40,702 nt of DNA. Origin: Bryobacterales bacterium. Its GTDB lineage: Bacteria; Acidobacteriota; Terriglobia; Bryobacterales; UBA6623. Both the position numbers and the translations under genes were made by a program. Positions within the stretch are counted from its first letter, which is position 1; the number at the start of each line of letters is the position of its first letter. Below, one piece after another: positions 26,366-35,303 of this stretch. The DNA lies in contig JAPPMB010000162.1 of NCBI GenBank assembly GCA_028819255.1, positions 1-40,702 of the forward strand. Reading direction: 5' to 3'. The notes below the pieces were generated by a model that saw only the letters and a program-made list of their open reading frames with translations, did no database searches and had not been told where the DNA came from.

Positions 26366-28951
26366 ATGGCCTCCCGCTCCTCGAACACGCCTGTGATGCA
26401 GCAATACCACGCTGCAAAGCGGGAGTACCCAGATGCCCTGCTCCTCTTCCGGCTGGGCGACTTCTTCGAGCTCTTCTTCGACGACGCGGTCGTCGCGTCG
26501 CAGGATCTTGAGATCAGCCTGACCAAGCGCCGCGACACCAAACAGGGAGCGATCCCGATGTGCGGCGTGCCGGCCCACTCCGTAGACGGCTACCTGGCAC
26601 GGCTGCTGCAGAAGGGGCACCGGGTCGCGATCTGCGACCAGGTGGAGAGGTCGAAGACCGCCCGGAAGCTCGTCAAGCGCGAAATCGTCCGCGTGCTTTC
26701 GCCCGGCACCGCGAGCGACCCGAGCATTCTCGAGGCTGGCGAAAACAACTACCTCGCCGCCGTCCACCCCGAGGGGACGTCCTCCGGCCTCGCCTATGTG
26801 GACGTTTCCACGGGGGAGTTCCGCGTCTTCGAGCTGCCGTCCGCCGAAGTCGAGGAGATGCTGGAATCCCTTGCGGTGAAGGAGGTGCTTCGCGCCCCGC
26901 CGCTGCTGGATTCCGCCGAGAGTCCGGACGGGCATCGATACACGACCACCGAGATCGAGTCGTGGGTGCTGGATGCCGGATTCACCGAGCGGCTGCTGCT
27001 GGAGACGTTCGGCCTGCACAACCTGGACGGTCTGGGCATTGCCTCGCGCAGCCGCTGCATCTCGGCGGCCGGCGCGATCGTCCACTATCTCAAGGAGACG
27101 CAGCGCACCGCCCTGCCCCACCTCGATCCGCCGACGCTTCTGGAGCAGAAGGACTGGATGGTGCTGGACCCGGCGACGGTCCGCCACCTGGAGATCTTCG
27201 ACTCGCTCTACCAGGAGACCCGCAGCACGCTGCTGGGTTCGGTTGACCGCACCTCCACGCCGATGGGCGCTCGCCTCCAAAGGAACTGGATTCTCCGACC
27301 AAGCCTGGACAGGGTCGAGATCGAGCGTCGTCTCGACGCCGTGGGCACACTCTTCCGGGACACCATCGTGCGCAGCGAGCTCCGGGGCGAACTGGACAAG
27401 TTCTACGACATCGAGCGCCTGCTGTCGAAGATCACGCTGGGATCGGCAGGTCCGCGGGAGGTGAGAAACCTGGGCCTGTCCCTGTACAGGATCCCGGCCC
27501 TGCACGAGCTCGCAGCCGGACTCCGCGGGGACACGCTGTCCGAGGTGCTGCTCCGCATGGACAGGCTGGAGGACGTCTGGGAGAGGATCGCGCGAACCGT
27601 CGCCGAGGAGGCCCCCGCGACCCTCGGGGACGGCACAGCGATAGCGCCCGGTTTCAGCAGCGAGTTCGATGAGCTGCGGGCCATCCGGCACGACAGCCGC
27701 GAGTTCATCGCCAGGCTCGAGCGACGCGAGCGAACGGCCACCGGCATCGAGTCGCTCAAGGTGCGGCACAACAACATCTTCGGCTTCTTCATCGAGGTCT
27801 CCCGGCCGAATCTCCCCAAGGTGCCCCCGCACTACGAGAGGAAGCAGACCCTGGTCAACGCCGAGCGATTCGTGACGGCCGAACTGAAGGAACTCGAGGC
27901 AAAGGTGCTGGACGCCGAGGAGCGCATGTCGGCCATGGAGGCAGCAATCTTTGAACAGCTCAGGCTCGAGATTGTCGGCCAGGCTCGCCGCATCCGCCAG
28001 GCGGCGGTCGCCGTCGCCGAGCTCGATGTGCTGAGAGGACTTGCGCAGGTGGCGGTCGAGCACGACTATGTCCGACCGGAATTCTCGACCCGCGGCGAGA
28101 TCCAGATCGAGGGCGGCCGGCATCCGGTTGTGGAACGGGTCCTGGGGCAGACCAGCGGCGACCGCTTCATCGAGAACGATACGTATCTGGACCGCGGGGA
28201 GCGGCTCCTCGCGATCATCACGGGCCCCAACATGGGCGGCAAGTCGACCTACCTGCGCCAGACCGCCCTCATCTCCGTCTTGGCCCAGAGCGGCTCCTTC
28301 GTCCCGGCGAGCCGTGCCCGCCTGCCGCTGGTCGACAGGATCTTCACGCGGATCGGAGCCTCCGACAACCTCTCGCTGGGCCGTTCCACGTTCATGGTGG
28401 AGATGGTCGAGACTGCTCAGATCCTGAATGCCGCAACCGAAAACAGCCTGATTCTGCTCGACGAGATCGGGCGGGGCACGGCCACCTACGACGGCCTCGC
28501 CATCGCCTGGGCGGTTGCCGAGCACATTCTCGCCAGGGTGCGAGCCAAGACGCTCTTCGCCACGCACTACCACGAATTGACATCGCTTGCCGACGCCCGC
28601 GACGGAATGTTCAATCTGCACGTCTCCGCCAGGCAGGCGGGCGACAAGCTCGTGTTCCTGCGCAGAATCGAGCTCGGCAAGGCGGACAAGAGCTACGGCA
28701 TCGAGGTGGCCCGGCTTGCCGGCTTGCCGAGGACCGTCCTCGCCCGCGCTTCCGAGGTGCTTGCGGACCACGAGCGGCGGGAAGCGGTCGTCCCGAAAGA
28801 CCGCGCGGCATCCGACACGCGGCAAGGCACGATCTTCGGAGCCCTGCCCGACGCGATCGTGGAGGAGCTGCGCTGTCTGGACATCGACCACCTGAGCCCG
28901 TTCGAGGCCCTCTCGCTCGTCCATGAGTGGAAGTCCGCCCTTGAGCAATAG
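26366..28951 (+). CDS. mutS: DNA mismatch repair protein MutS
   Basis: 861 residues, normal for MutS. The mismatch-reading motif is GDFFELFFDD with F33-F34-E35 (Phe-x-Glu). The connector, lever and clamp domains follow, then the ATPase: Walker A TGPNMGGKSTYLRQ (around 620-633), LSLGRSTFMVEM, Walker B LILLDEIGRGTATYDG and FATHYHELTSL. The C-terminal helical part is present. It recognises mispaired bases and recruits MutL. The start is ATG 26366 because an upstream GTG overlaps the promoter; ATG 26396 is the next option. Thioredoxin follows 52 bases later. Confidence 0.97.
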   Translation: MASRSSNTPVMQQYHAAKREYPDALLLFRLGDFFELFFDDAVVASQDLEISLTKRRDTKQGAIPMCGVPAHSVDGYLARLLQKGHRVAICDQVERSKTARKLVKREIVRVLSPGTASDPSILEAGENNYLAAVHPEGTSSGLAYVDVSTGEFRVFELPSAEVEEMLESLAVKEVLRAPPLLDSAESPDGHRYTTTEIESWVLDAGFTERLLLETFGLHNLDGLGIASRSRCISAAGAIVHYLKETQRTALPHLDPPTLLEQKDWMVLDPATVRHLEIFDSLYQETRSTLLGSVDRTSTPMGARLQRNWILRPSLDRVEIERRLDAVGTLFRDTIVRSELRGELDKFYDIERLLSKITLGSAGPREVRNLGLSLYRIPALHELAAGLRGDTLSEVLLRMDRLEDVWERIARTVAEEAPATLGDGTAIAPGFSSEFDELRAIRHDSREFIARLERRERTATGIESLKVRHNNIFGFFIEVSRPNLPKVPPHYERKQTLVNAERFVTAELKELEAKVLDAEERMSAMEAAIFEQLRLEIVGQARRIRQAAVAVAELDVLRGLAQVAVEHDYVRPEFSTRGEIQIEGGRHPVVERVLGQTSGDRFIENDTYLDRGERLLAIITGPNMGGKSTYLRQTALISVLAQSGSFVPASRARLPLVDRIFTRIGASDNLSLGRSTFMVEMVETAQILNAATENSLILLDEIGRGTATYDGLAIAWAVAEHILARVRAKTLFATHYHELTSLADARDGMFNLHVSARQAGDKLVFLRRIELGKADKSYGIEVARLAGLPRTVLARASEVLADHERREAVVPKDRAASDTRQGTIFGALPDAIVEELRCLDIDHLSPFEALSLVHEWKSALEQ

Positions 28952-29003
28952 CGGGCCCGGGGCGGTCTGCTACTCTGAGACTTCTGTTGATCGGAGGCCT
29001 AGC

Positions 29004-29336
29004 ATGGCAGGATCCCACACGCTTACATTCACTGACACCGACTTCGACGCCGAGGTGCTGCAGTCCGACCAGCCGGTGCTGGTTGACTTCTGGGCCATTT
29101 GGTGCGGCCCCTGCCGGCAGATGGCGCCGGTGATCGACTCCGTCGCCCAGAAGTACGCCGACAAGATCAAGGTCGGCAAGCTGGATGTCGACCACAATCC
29201 GCAGGCTGCGCAGCGCTTCAACGTGCGCGGCATCCCCACGATGCTGCTCTTCAAGTCGGGCCGTCCGGTCGAGCAGATCGTCGGCCTGGTCCCCGAATCG
29301 AGACTCGCCGACGTTCTTGAATCGCACGTTGCCTGA
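29004..29336 (+). CDS. trxA: Thioredoxin
   Basis: 110 residues with the active site FWAIWCGPCRQM (C34, C37), the buried acidic residue in VDFW, and the cis-proline in RGIPTMLLF. Reduces protein disulfides in the cytoplasm. CGGAGG sits seven bases before the ATG, a good ribosome site. TACTCT at 28971-28976 may be a -10 box inside the 52-base gap to mutS. The gene symbol is by family convention; other thioredoxin paralogues in the genome are not excluded. Confidence 0.95.
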   Translation: MAGSHTLTFTDTDFDAEVLQSDQPVLVDFWAIWCGPCRQMAPVIDSVAQKYADKIKVGKLDVDHNPQAAQRFNVRGIPTMLLFKSGRPVEQIVGLVPESRLADVLESHVA

Positions 29337-29429
29337 ACCGTCCCGCCAACGTCGCCTGCGAGGACCCGTGGCCGGGCGGAATCAGCGGGCTGGCCCCGGT
29401 GCCGGCCCCGAACCGACTCTCGCATTGCC

Positions 29430-30989
29430 GTGACGCAGTTCCCGCTGACATCCCGCCGCGCATTCCTTCGCACAGGGGGTTTGTCGGCGTGTGCCGTCGC
29501 GTGTGCTGCCGGCGCATCGGCCAAGGAGACGGAATCGCCCGATCCGGCGCCCAACGTCCTGCTCGTGCTGGTCGACGACCTGCGGACGGAGCTGGGCTGC
29601 TACGGCAGCGCACGGGTGCGCACGCCGAACATCGACCGGATCGCGAAGGGCGGCCTGACGTTCCTGCGAAGCTACTGCCAGCAGGCGGCGAGCGGTCCCT
29701 CGAGGACCGCGCTCCTGACCGGTCTCAGGCCTGACACGACCCGGGTCTACGACGGGCGGACGCACTTCCGGCGAACGGTCCCCGGAGCGGTGACTTTGCC
29801 GGAGCACTTCCGTCGGCACGGCTACGAAACGACTGCGTTCGGCACGATCTTCGAGTCGCCCGCGATGGACGACCTGCCGTCGTGGAGCATCGCGCCGTGG
29901 ACCCCGGACAGTCCCGCCTGGCGCAGCGAGGAGAATCAGCTTGCGGCCCGCGCGAACTGGAACGGACTGCGCGGGAATGCTTGGCTGCGCCCGGACGGCG
30001 CCGACGACCGTCCCGCACCAGGCTCGGACGTACCCCCCAGCTGGTCCGTGGCGGAAGTTGAGGAGTCGCAGCTGCCCGATGGGCAGGTGGCGCGGCGCGC
30101 GGCGGCGGCCGTCGCCGAACTCAAGCACAGCCCCTTCCTGATCGGCGTCGGGTTTCGACGGCCTCGCCTGCCGTTTGTGGCGCCGGAGCGATACTTCGAC
30201 CTGTACCCGAGAGGCTCGTGGGGTGCTCCGCAGGTGCCCGATCCGCCCCGCGATGCGCCCCGGTTCGCGTTGCACGGTTCGGAGGAGATCCGCGGCTACG
30301 CGGACATTCCGGCCGAGGGCCCGGTCCCGGAGTCGAAGGCCCGGGAGCTGGTTCGGGCGTACCGCGCGTGCACAAGCTTCACCGACGCCCAGATCGGCCT
30401 CCTGCTCGATGTGCTCGACGAAGAGGGCCTGTCGGGGAGCACCGTGGTGGTCGTGGCGGGCGTCAACGGATCGCACCTCGGGGAACTGGGCCTTTGGAAC
30501 AAGAACTCGAACTACGAGGCGGCGACCCACGCGCCGCTGGTTGTGCGCGCACCGGGCCAGAGGAACGCGGGACGCAAGACAGACGCCCTGGTCGAGTCGG
30601 TGGACCTGTTCCCTTCCCTGTGCTCGGTGTGCGGCATCCCCTTCCCGCGGGAGCGCGAGGGATCGAGCTGGCAGGGGCTGTTCGAGGATCCCAAGCGACT
30701 CTGGAAGCGCGCCGCTTTCAGCCAGCATCCGAGAGTCATTCCGGGCGTCGGACCGGGCATGGGCTACTCCATGCGGACTGCGCGCCACCGGTATACGGAG
30801 TGGTCGGGGGTCGACAGCCCCTACAGCACCGCTGAGCTGTACGACTACAAGGAGTCGAGGATCGAGTTGCGCAACATCGCGAACCGTCCCGAGCATGGGT
30901 CGCTGGTCAACGGGCTCGCCCACATGCTGCGCGAGGGCTGGCAGGGCTCCCTTCCGCCCTCCGAGCTGCCGACCTCCTCACGGGCCTGA
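29430..30989 (+). CDS. Tat-exported sulfatase-like pseudoenzyme (iduronate-sulfatase-like fold)
   Basis: An intact 519-residue frame with a Tat signal (TSRRAFLRTGGLSA). The fold is clearly that of the iduronate-2-sulfatase-like group: LVLVDDLRTELGCYGS, QQAASGPSRTALLTGLRPDT, GVGFRRPRLPFVAPERYFDL, HLGELGLWNKNSNYE. Almost every catalytic position is changed. The formylglycine Cys is Ser (S88). The usual GKIFH is GTIFE (T139, E142). The usual GFxKPH is GFRRPR (R244, R246). The usual GDHGWHLGEH is GVNGSHLGEL (V345, N346, L353). Only D49/D50, K358 and surrounding structure remain. A Ser-type formylglycine site is known, but the loss of metal and general-acid residues argues against hydrolysis. It begins at GTG 29430 without a good ribosome site. 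It may bind sulfated ligands or have a new role. Confidence 0.85.
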   Translation: MTQFPLTSRRAFLRTGGLSACAVACAAGASAKETESPDPAPNVLLVLVDDLRTELGCYGSARVRTPNIDRIAKGGLTFLRSYCQQAASGPSRTALLTGLRPDTTRVYDGRTHFRRTVPGAVTLPEHFRRHGYETTAFGTIFESPAMDDLPSWSIAPWTPDSPAWRSEENQLAARANWNGLRGNAWLRPDGADDRPAPGSDVPPSWSVAEVEESQLPDGQVARRAAAAVAELKHSPFLIGVGFRRPRLPFVAPERYFDLYPRGSWGAPQVPDPPRDAPRFALHGSEEIRGYADIPAEGPVPESKARELVRAYRACTSFTDAQIGLLLDVLDEEGLSGSTVVVVAGVNGSHLGELGLWNKNSNYEAATHAPLVVRAPGQRNAGRKTDALVESVDLFPSLCSVCGIPFPREREGSSWQGLFEDPKRLWKRAAFSQHPRVIPGVGPGMGYSMRTARHRYTEWSGVDSPYSTAELYDYKESRIELRNIANRPEHGSLVNGLAHMLREGWQGSLPPSELPTSSRA

Positions 30990-31005
30990 AGCGGTCCCCC
31001 GAGGT

Positions 31006-31596
31006 CTATTCGCTGCGGGCCGCGACGAGGTCTTCGTATTCCGGAGGCCGGTCGACATCCACCAGCACGCCCCTGTCGCCGGTGTCGAGAAACAGCGCCT
31101 CGACATACCTTGGACGTATCGCGTCCTGCGGACTGCGATCGGGCCTCAGCTGCATGAGTTCGCCGGCAACCTCCCGGGAAAGCACGATCGGGTGCCCGCG
31201 CTGTCCTTCGTGGCGCGGAATCACCACCGGGGCGCCTGAGCGCCGTGCTGCGCGAAGCAGCTCGTCAAGCGTCTGGCCCCGCACGGCCGGGTGGTCCACG
31301 AGCATCCACAGGATCCAGTCCGAGTCCCCGGCCTCCGTGAGTCCCCGCTGAAGCGAAGACAGCATGCCGAGGTCGTAGTCGCGGTTCACGACGGCCCGGA
31401 GTCGAGGCGAGGACGGGAGGTTCTTCTCGATGCGGGCCGCGTTGTGCCCCAGCACCACGACGAGTCGGTCGACCCTGGGGAGGGCGAGGTACGCCAGATG
31501 CTTGACAAAGGTGCGGCCCCGGTAGTCGAGCAGGGCCTTGTCGCGGCCCATGCGCCTTGACCGCCCTGCCGCCAGGATCAGCCCGGCCGTGCTCAC
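31006..31596 (-). CDS. MocA-like molybdenum cofactor nucleotidyltransferase
   Basis: 196 residues of the MobA-like NTP-transferase fold. The nucleotide motif is LILAAGRSRRMGRDKALL (about 6-23), followed by a metal-binding Asp in WMLVDHPAV and the late motif GHPIVLSREV. MocA attaches CMP to molybdopterin for enzymes of the xanthine dehydrogenase family. The GTG start at 31596 overlaps the XdhC stop as GTGA, which fixes the start and couples the two genes. The frame extends upstream to 31731 but that part lies within the XdhC gene. A CTP- versus GTP-using enzyme cannot be proved, but the XdhC partner favours MocA. Confidence 0.85.
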   Translation of the reverse strand: MSTAGLILAAGRSRRMGRDKALLDYRGRTFVKHLAYLALPRVDRLVVVLGHNAARIEKNLPSSPRLRAVVNRDYDLGMLSSLQRGLTEAGDSDWILWMLVDHPAVRGQTLDELLRAARRSGAPVVIPRHEGQRGHPIVLSREVAGELMQLRPDRSPQDAIRPRYVEALFLDTGDRGVLVDVDRPPEYEDLVAARSE

Positions 31597-32504
31597 CGAG
31601 ATTCTGCCAGCATCTCGGTCCCGGCCGCGGCCGGGACGGGAGCGGGAGCATTGAGTGTCCGGGGAAGCCCGCCGGCAAACACCGACATGGACATGGGGGC
31701 CCACTCGCGACCCGACTGTCGCCTCCGGCAAATCATTTCCGCGACCACGGAGACGGCGATTTCCTCCGGAGTCACCGCACCGATGTCGAGACCCATCGGG
31801 GCATGGATCCGGGAGAGATCCGCCGGGTCGGCGCCTTCCTTGCGCAGGTGCTTGGCCACCTCGATGGTCTTGCGCTTGGATCCGATCATGCCGATGTACC
31901 GCAGCGGCTGGCTGATCGCCCAGCGCAGCACGCGCATGTCGTCGCGGTGGCCGCGGGTGACGATGATGACGTAGGTGGCGTCATTCGGGGCGAGCTGCGG
32001 GAACACGTCCTCGTACTCGTCCGCGATCACCTTTGCCGCTTCGGGAAACCGCTCCCGATTCGCGTAGGCCTCGCGGTTGTCGATCACCGTCGTGCCGAAC
32101 CCGGCCAGCGTCGCGACTTTCGAGAGGCTCTTGGAAATGTGGCCCGCGCCGAAGATCAGGGCCCGGGGGACCGGCAGGACGGGTTCCACGTACACGTTCA
32201 GCTGGCCGCCGCAAATCAGGCCGTTGTCGTAGGCGGCGTCCTGGCCAAGGTTGAACTGCAGCATCCGCGGCTTCTCAGACTCCATCACGTCCCGTGCCGC
32301 CTGCCAGACTTCCGCCTCGGTGCAGCCCCCGCCAATCGTGCCGACCATGCTGCCGTCCTCCCGAATCAGCATCTTGGCACTCTGAAAGCTGGGAATCGAG
32401 CCTTCCACCTCGACGATGGTCGCGACCGCACACTTTTGGCCGGACCTCCTGAGATCGACCAGTTCCTCGTAGACGTCCATCGGGCGCGGCATCGCATTCA
32501 TCAT
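31593..32504 (-). CDS. XdhC/CoxI-family molybdenum hydroxylase maturation factor
   Basis: 303 residues. The N-terminal XdhC_CoxI domain carries VEGSIPSFQSAKMLIREDGS and GTIGGGCTEAEVW; the C-terminal Rossmann domain starts ALIFGAGHISKSLSKVATLAGF and includes IGMIGSKRKT. XdhC binds the molybdenum cofactor, aids its sulfuration and delivers it to xanthine dehydrogenase-like enzymes. The ATG 32504 (MMNAMPRPMDVYEEL) is preferred; an in-frame Met at 32633 would run into the divergent valS leader. It is cotranscribed with MocA, but no molybdenum hydroxylase structural gene lies in the window, so the target enzyme is encoded elsewhere. Confidence 0.9.
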   Translation of the reverse strand: MMNAMPRPMDVYEELVDLRRSGQKCAVATIVEVEGSIPSFQSAKMLIREDGSMVGTIGGGCTEAEVWQAARDVMESEKPRMLQFNLGQDAAYDNGLICGGQLNVYVEPVLPVPRALIFGAGHISKSLSKVATLAGFGTTVIDNREAYANRERFPEAAKVIADEYEDVFPQLAPNDATYVIIVTRGHRDDMRVLRWAISQPLRYIGMIGSKRKTIEVAKHLRKEGADPADLSRIHAPMGLDIGAVTPEEIAVSVVAEMICRRRQSGREWAPMSMSVFAGGLPRTLNAPAPVPAAAGTEMLAESR

Positions 32505-32627
32505 ATCCCCGCCGGGCCTGTCGGGGTTCCGGCCGCCCCTGCAAGCGGGCACCCCGAAGAGGGATTCCGGCCCCGGCGGGCATGGTGTACATTGGACTTT
32601 ATTCGCCCGCCGGCTTGTCGCTAATCC

Positions 32628-35303
32628 ATGCAACTAGAAAAAGCCTACGACCCGTCGCGCATTGAACCTGCATGGGCCGAGTGGTGGGTCAGCGAGGGTC
32701 TCTTTCAAGCTGACGCCGCGTCCTCGAAACCCGTCTTCTCCCTGGTCATTCCGCCGCCCAACGTGACGGGCGCCCTGCACATGGGCCACATGTTCGAGAC
32801 GTCCCAGGTGGACATCACGATGCGCTGGCAGCGCATGAAGGGGCACAGCGTCCTGTGGCTTCCGGGCACCGACCATGCCGGCATTGCGACGCAGATGCTC
32901 GTGGAGCGGCACCTGGCGAAGAGCGGCATCGACCGGCGCGCCATCGGCCGCGAGCGGTTTCTGGAGCATGTCTGGGAGTGGAAGGAGACCTACGGCGGGA
33001 AGATTACCGGGCAGCTCAAGCGGGTCGGAGCGAGCTGCGACTGGTCGCGGGAACGATTCACGATGGATGCCGGGCTGTCCCGGGCGGTCACGGAGTGCTT
33101 CGTCCGACTCTACGAGCGGGGGCTGATCTACCGCGGCGAGTACATGGTCAACTGGGATCCGGGCACGCAGACGGCGATCTCGGACCTGGAGGTCGAGTAC
33201 GAGACGCAGAACGGGTCGCTCTGGCACCTGCGCTACCCGGTCGAGGGTGCGGACGGCGCCCATGTTGTCGTGGCGACGACCCGCCCGGAAACCATGCTGG
33301 GCGACACCGCCATTGCAGTGCATCCTGACGACGAACGCTATTCGGACCTGCACGGACGCACTGTGAAGCTACCGCTCGTCGGGCGGAGTCTGCCCGTGAT
33401 TCTCGATGACTTTGTGGACCCCGCCTTCGGAACGGGGATCGTCAAGGTCACGCCGGCTCACGATCCGAACGACTTTGCCGCGGGCAAGCGTCACGGCCTC
33501 GAGTTCGTCACGATCCTCGACGAGCTCGGGCGTGTGAACGCCAATGGCGGCGCCTACCGGGGGCTGGACCGCTATGAGGCCCGTCGGCGCGTGGTGGCCG
33601 ACCTGCAGGCCCAGGAGCTGGTGGAGAAGGTCGAGCAATACGAGAACACCATCGGCCGCAGCCAGCGCTCCGGCCAGGCGGTTGAGCCCAGGGTCTCCAC
33701 GCAGTGGTTCGTGCGCACCAAGACGCTCGCCGACGAGGCGATTCTCGCGGTCGAGGAGGGCCGCACCCAGATCCAGCCGGAGCAGTGGGAGCGCAACTAC
33801 TTCGAGTGGATGCGCAACATCCGCGACTGGTGCATTTCGCGTCAGCTCTGGTGGGGGCACCAGATCCCGGCATGGCATCTCGAGGACGGCTCCTTCGTGG
33901 TGGCGCGCTCGGAAGAGGACGCCCAGGCTGAGGCGGCGCGTCGCGGGCTGGCGATCACGCATCGGGAGACCGATGTGCTCGACACCTGGTTCAGCTCGGG
34001 GCTTTGGCCGTTCTCGACGATGGGCTGGCCCGACGAGACGCTCGATCTGAAGTCCTTCTACCCGACTTCCCTGCTGAACACGGGCTTCGACATTCTCTTC
34101 TTCTGGGTCGCCCGCATGATGATGCTGGGCATCGCCATGACGGGAGAGGTTCCCTTTGCAAAGGTCTTCATACACGGACTGGTCCGGGACGCCGACAAGC
34201 AGAAAATGTCGAAGACCAAGGGAAACGTCATTGACCCGATCGTGATGACCGAGCGGTACGGAACCGACGCCGTCCGGTTCGCGCTCGTCGCCTCGGCGGG
34301 GCAAGGATCGGACGTGGTCCTCAAGGAGGAGCGCATTGCGGGATACAGGACGTTCGCGAACAAGATCTGGAACGCCCTTCGTTTCGTCGGGATGAGCCTT
34401 GAGAAGGCAGGTGCGGAGGTGTGGACGCCTGAAGAACTCGCGACCTTCCGACCGCTGGCCGACGAGGAAACCGGGGAGGTGTCGCTGGCGGACCGCTGGG
34501 TGTTCTCCCGGCTGAACACGGTGACCGCCGAAGCCAACGAGCACATCGCGAAGTTCCGCTACCACGATGTTGCCAGCACGCTCTATCACTTTTTCTGGCA
34601 TGAGTTCTGTGACTGGTACATCGAACTCAAGAAGCTGTCGTTTCGTGACGGGTCGGGCCTGACAGCCGGGTGGAAGAACATGCTTGCGGCCACGGAGCGA
34701 TCACTCCGGCTGCTGCACCCGGTCATGCCGTTCATCACCGAGGACTTGTGGCAGCGCCTCAGCGCCTCCACACCGGGTCGCGCCAGGTCGATTGCGCTGA
34801 CCGACTATCCCGAACCGATCGCAGCCGACGCCGACGGCGCAGCGGAGCGCGACGTCGGAATCCTGCAAAGCATCGTCACCACGGCGCGCAATCTGCGTGC
34901 GGAAATGAACGTCCCCCCAAGGGATTCCTTGCGCGGCACCGTCTACAGCGAGAGCGAGGCGGTCCGGGCTGTTGTCGGTGGCCAGATCCAGGCGATCGCC
35001 AGACTTGCGGGGGTTGTTCTCACCTCGAAGTCCGGCAAAGCGCCCCCGGGCGAGGCGATGGGGCACGCGGCCGAGTTCGACCTCGCAGTCGAGCTGCCGG
35101 AAGCCCGCAAGGCCGCACTGCGGTCGAAACTGAAGAGGCAGCTCGGTCAACTCGACAGAGCCGCGAGGATGGCCAGGGGGCGGCTAGCGAATGAGGCATT
35201 CCTGACGAAGGCACCCGGACACGTGGTCGGGTCGCTGCGTGGGAAGCTCGCCGAGTACGAGTCCCAGATCGACCGAATCCAGTCGACACTCTCCGGTCTC
35301 TAG
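32628..35303 (+). CDS. valS: Valyl-tRNA synthetase
   Basis: 891 residues, normal length. Class I signatures are HMGH (51-54) in PPPNVTGALHMGHMFETS and KMSKTKGNVIDP (from K526). The editing domain lies between them (TTRPETMLGDTAIAVHPDD), and the C-terminal anticodon-binding part ends in the ValRS coiled coil (KLKRQLGQLDRAARMARG onward). It charges tRNA-Val. It diverges from the XdhC gene with a 123-base gap holding both promoters. Its TAG stop shares a CTAG palindrome with the stop of the convergent membrane-fusion protein gene. Confidence 0.97.
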   Translation: MQLEKAYDPSRIEPAWAEWWVSEGLFQADAASSKPVFSLVIPPPNVTGALHMGHMFETSQVDITMRWQRMKGHSVLWLPGTDHAGIATQMLVERHLAKSGIDRRAIGRERFLEHVWEWKETYGGKITGQLKRVGASCDWSRERFTMDAGLSRAVTECFVRLYERGLIYRGEYMVNWDPGTQTAISDLEVEYETQNGSLWHLRYPVEGADGAHVVVATTRPETMLGDTAIAVHPDDERYSDLHGRTVKLPLVGRSLPVILDDFVDPAFGTGIVKVTPAHDPNDFAAGKRHGLEFVTILDELGRVNANGGAYRGLDRYEARRRVVADLQAQELVEKVEQYENTIGRSQRSGQAVEPRVSTQWFVRTKTLADEAILAVEEGRTQIQPEQWERNYFEWMRNIRDWCISRQLWWGHQIPAWHLEDGSFVVARSEEDAQAEAARRGLAITHRETDVLDTWFSSGLWPFSTMGWPDETLDLKSFYPTSLLNTGFDILFFWVARMMMLGIAMTGEVPFAKVFIHGLVRDADKQKMSKTKGNVIDPIVMTERYGTDAVRFALVASAGQGSDVVLKEERIAGYRTFANKIWNALRFVGMSLEKAGAEVWTPEELATFRPLADEETGEVSLADRWVFSRLNTVTAEANEHIAKFRYHDVASTLYHFFWHEFCDWYIELKKLSFRDGSGLTAGWKNMLAATERSLRLLHPVMPFITEDLWQRLSASTPGRARSIALTDYPEPIAADADGAAERDVGILQSIVTTARNLRAEMNVPPRDSLRGTVYSESEAVRAVVGGQIQAIARLAGVVLTSKSGKAPPGEAMGHAAEFDLAVELPEARKAALRSKLKRQLGQLDRAARMARGRLANEAFLTKAPGHVVGSLRGKLAEYESQIDRIQSTLSGL

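Noticed and set aside
25775..28948. A minus-strand open frame of about 1057 codons
   Set aside because: Most of it is the exact shadow of mutS, whose plus-strand frame has every family motif. Only its last 168 codons (from GTG 26281) form a separate real gene.
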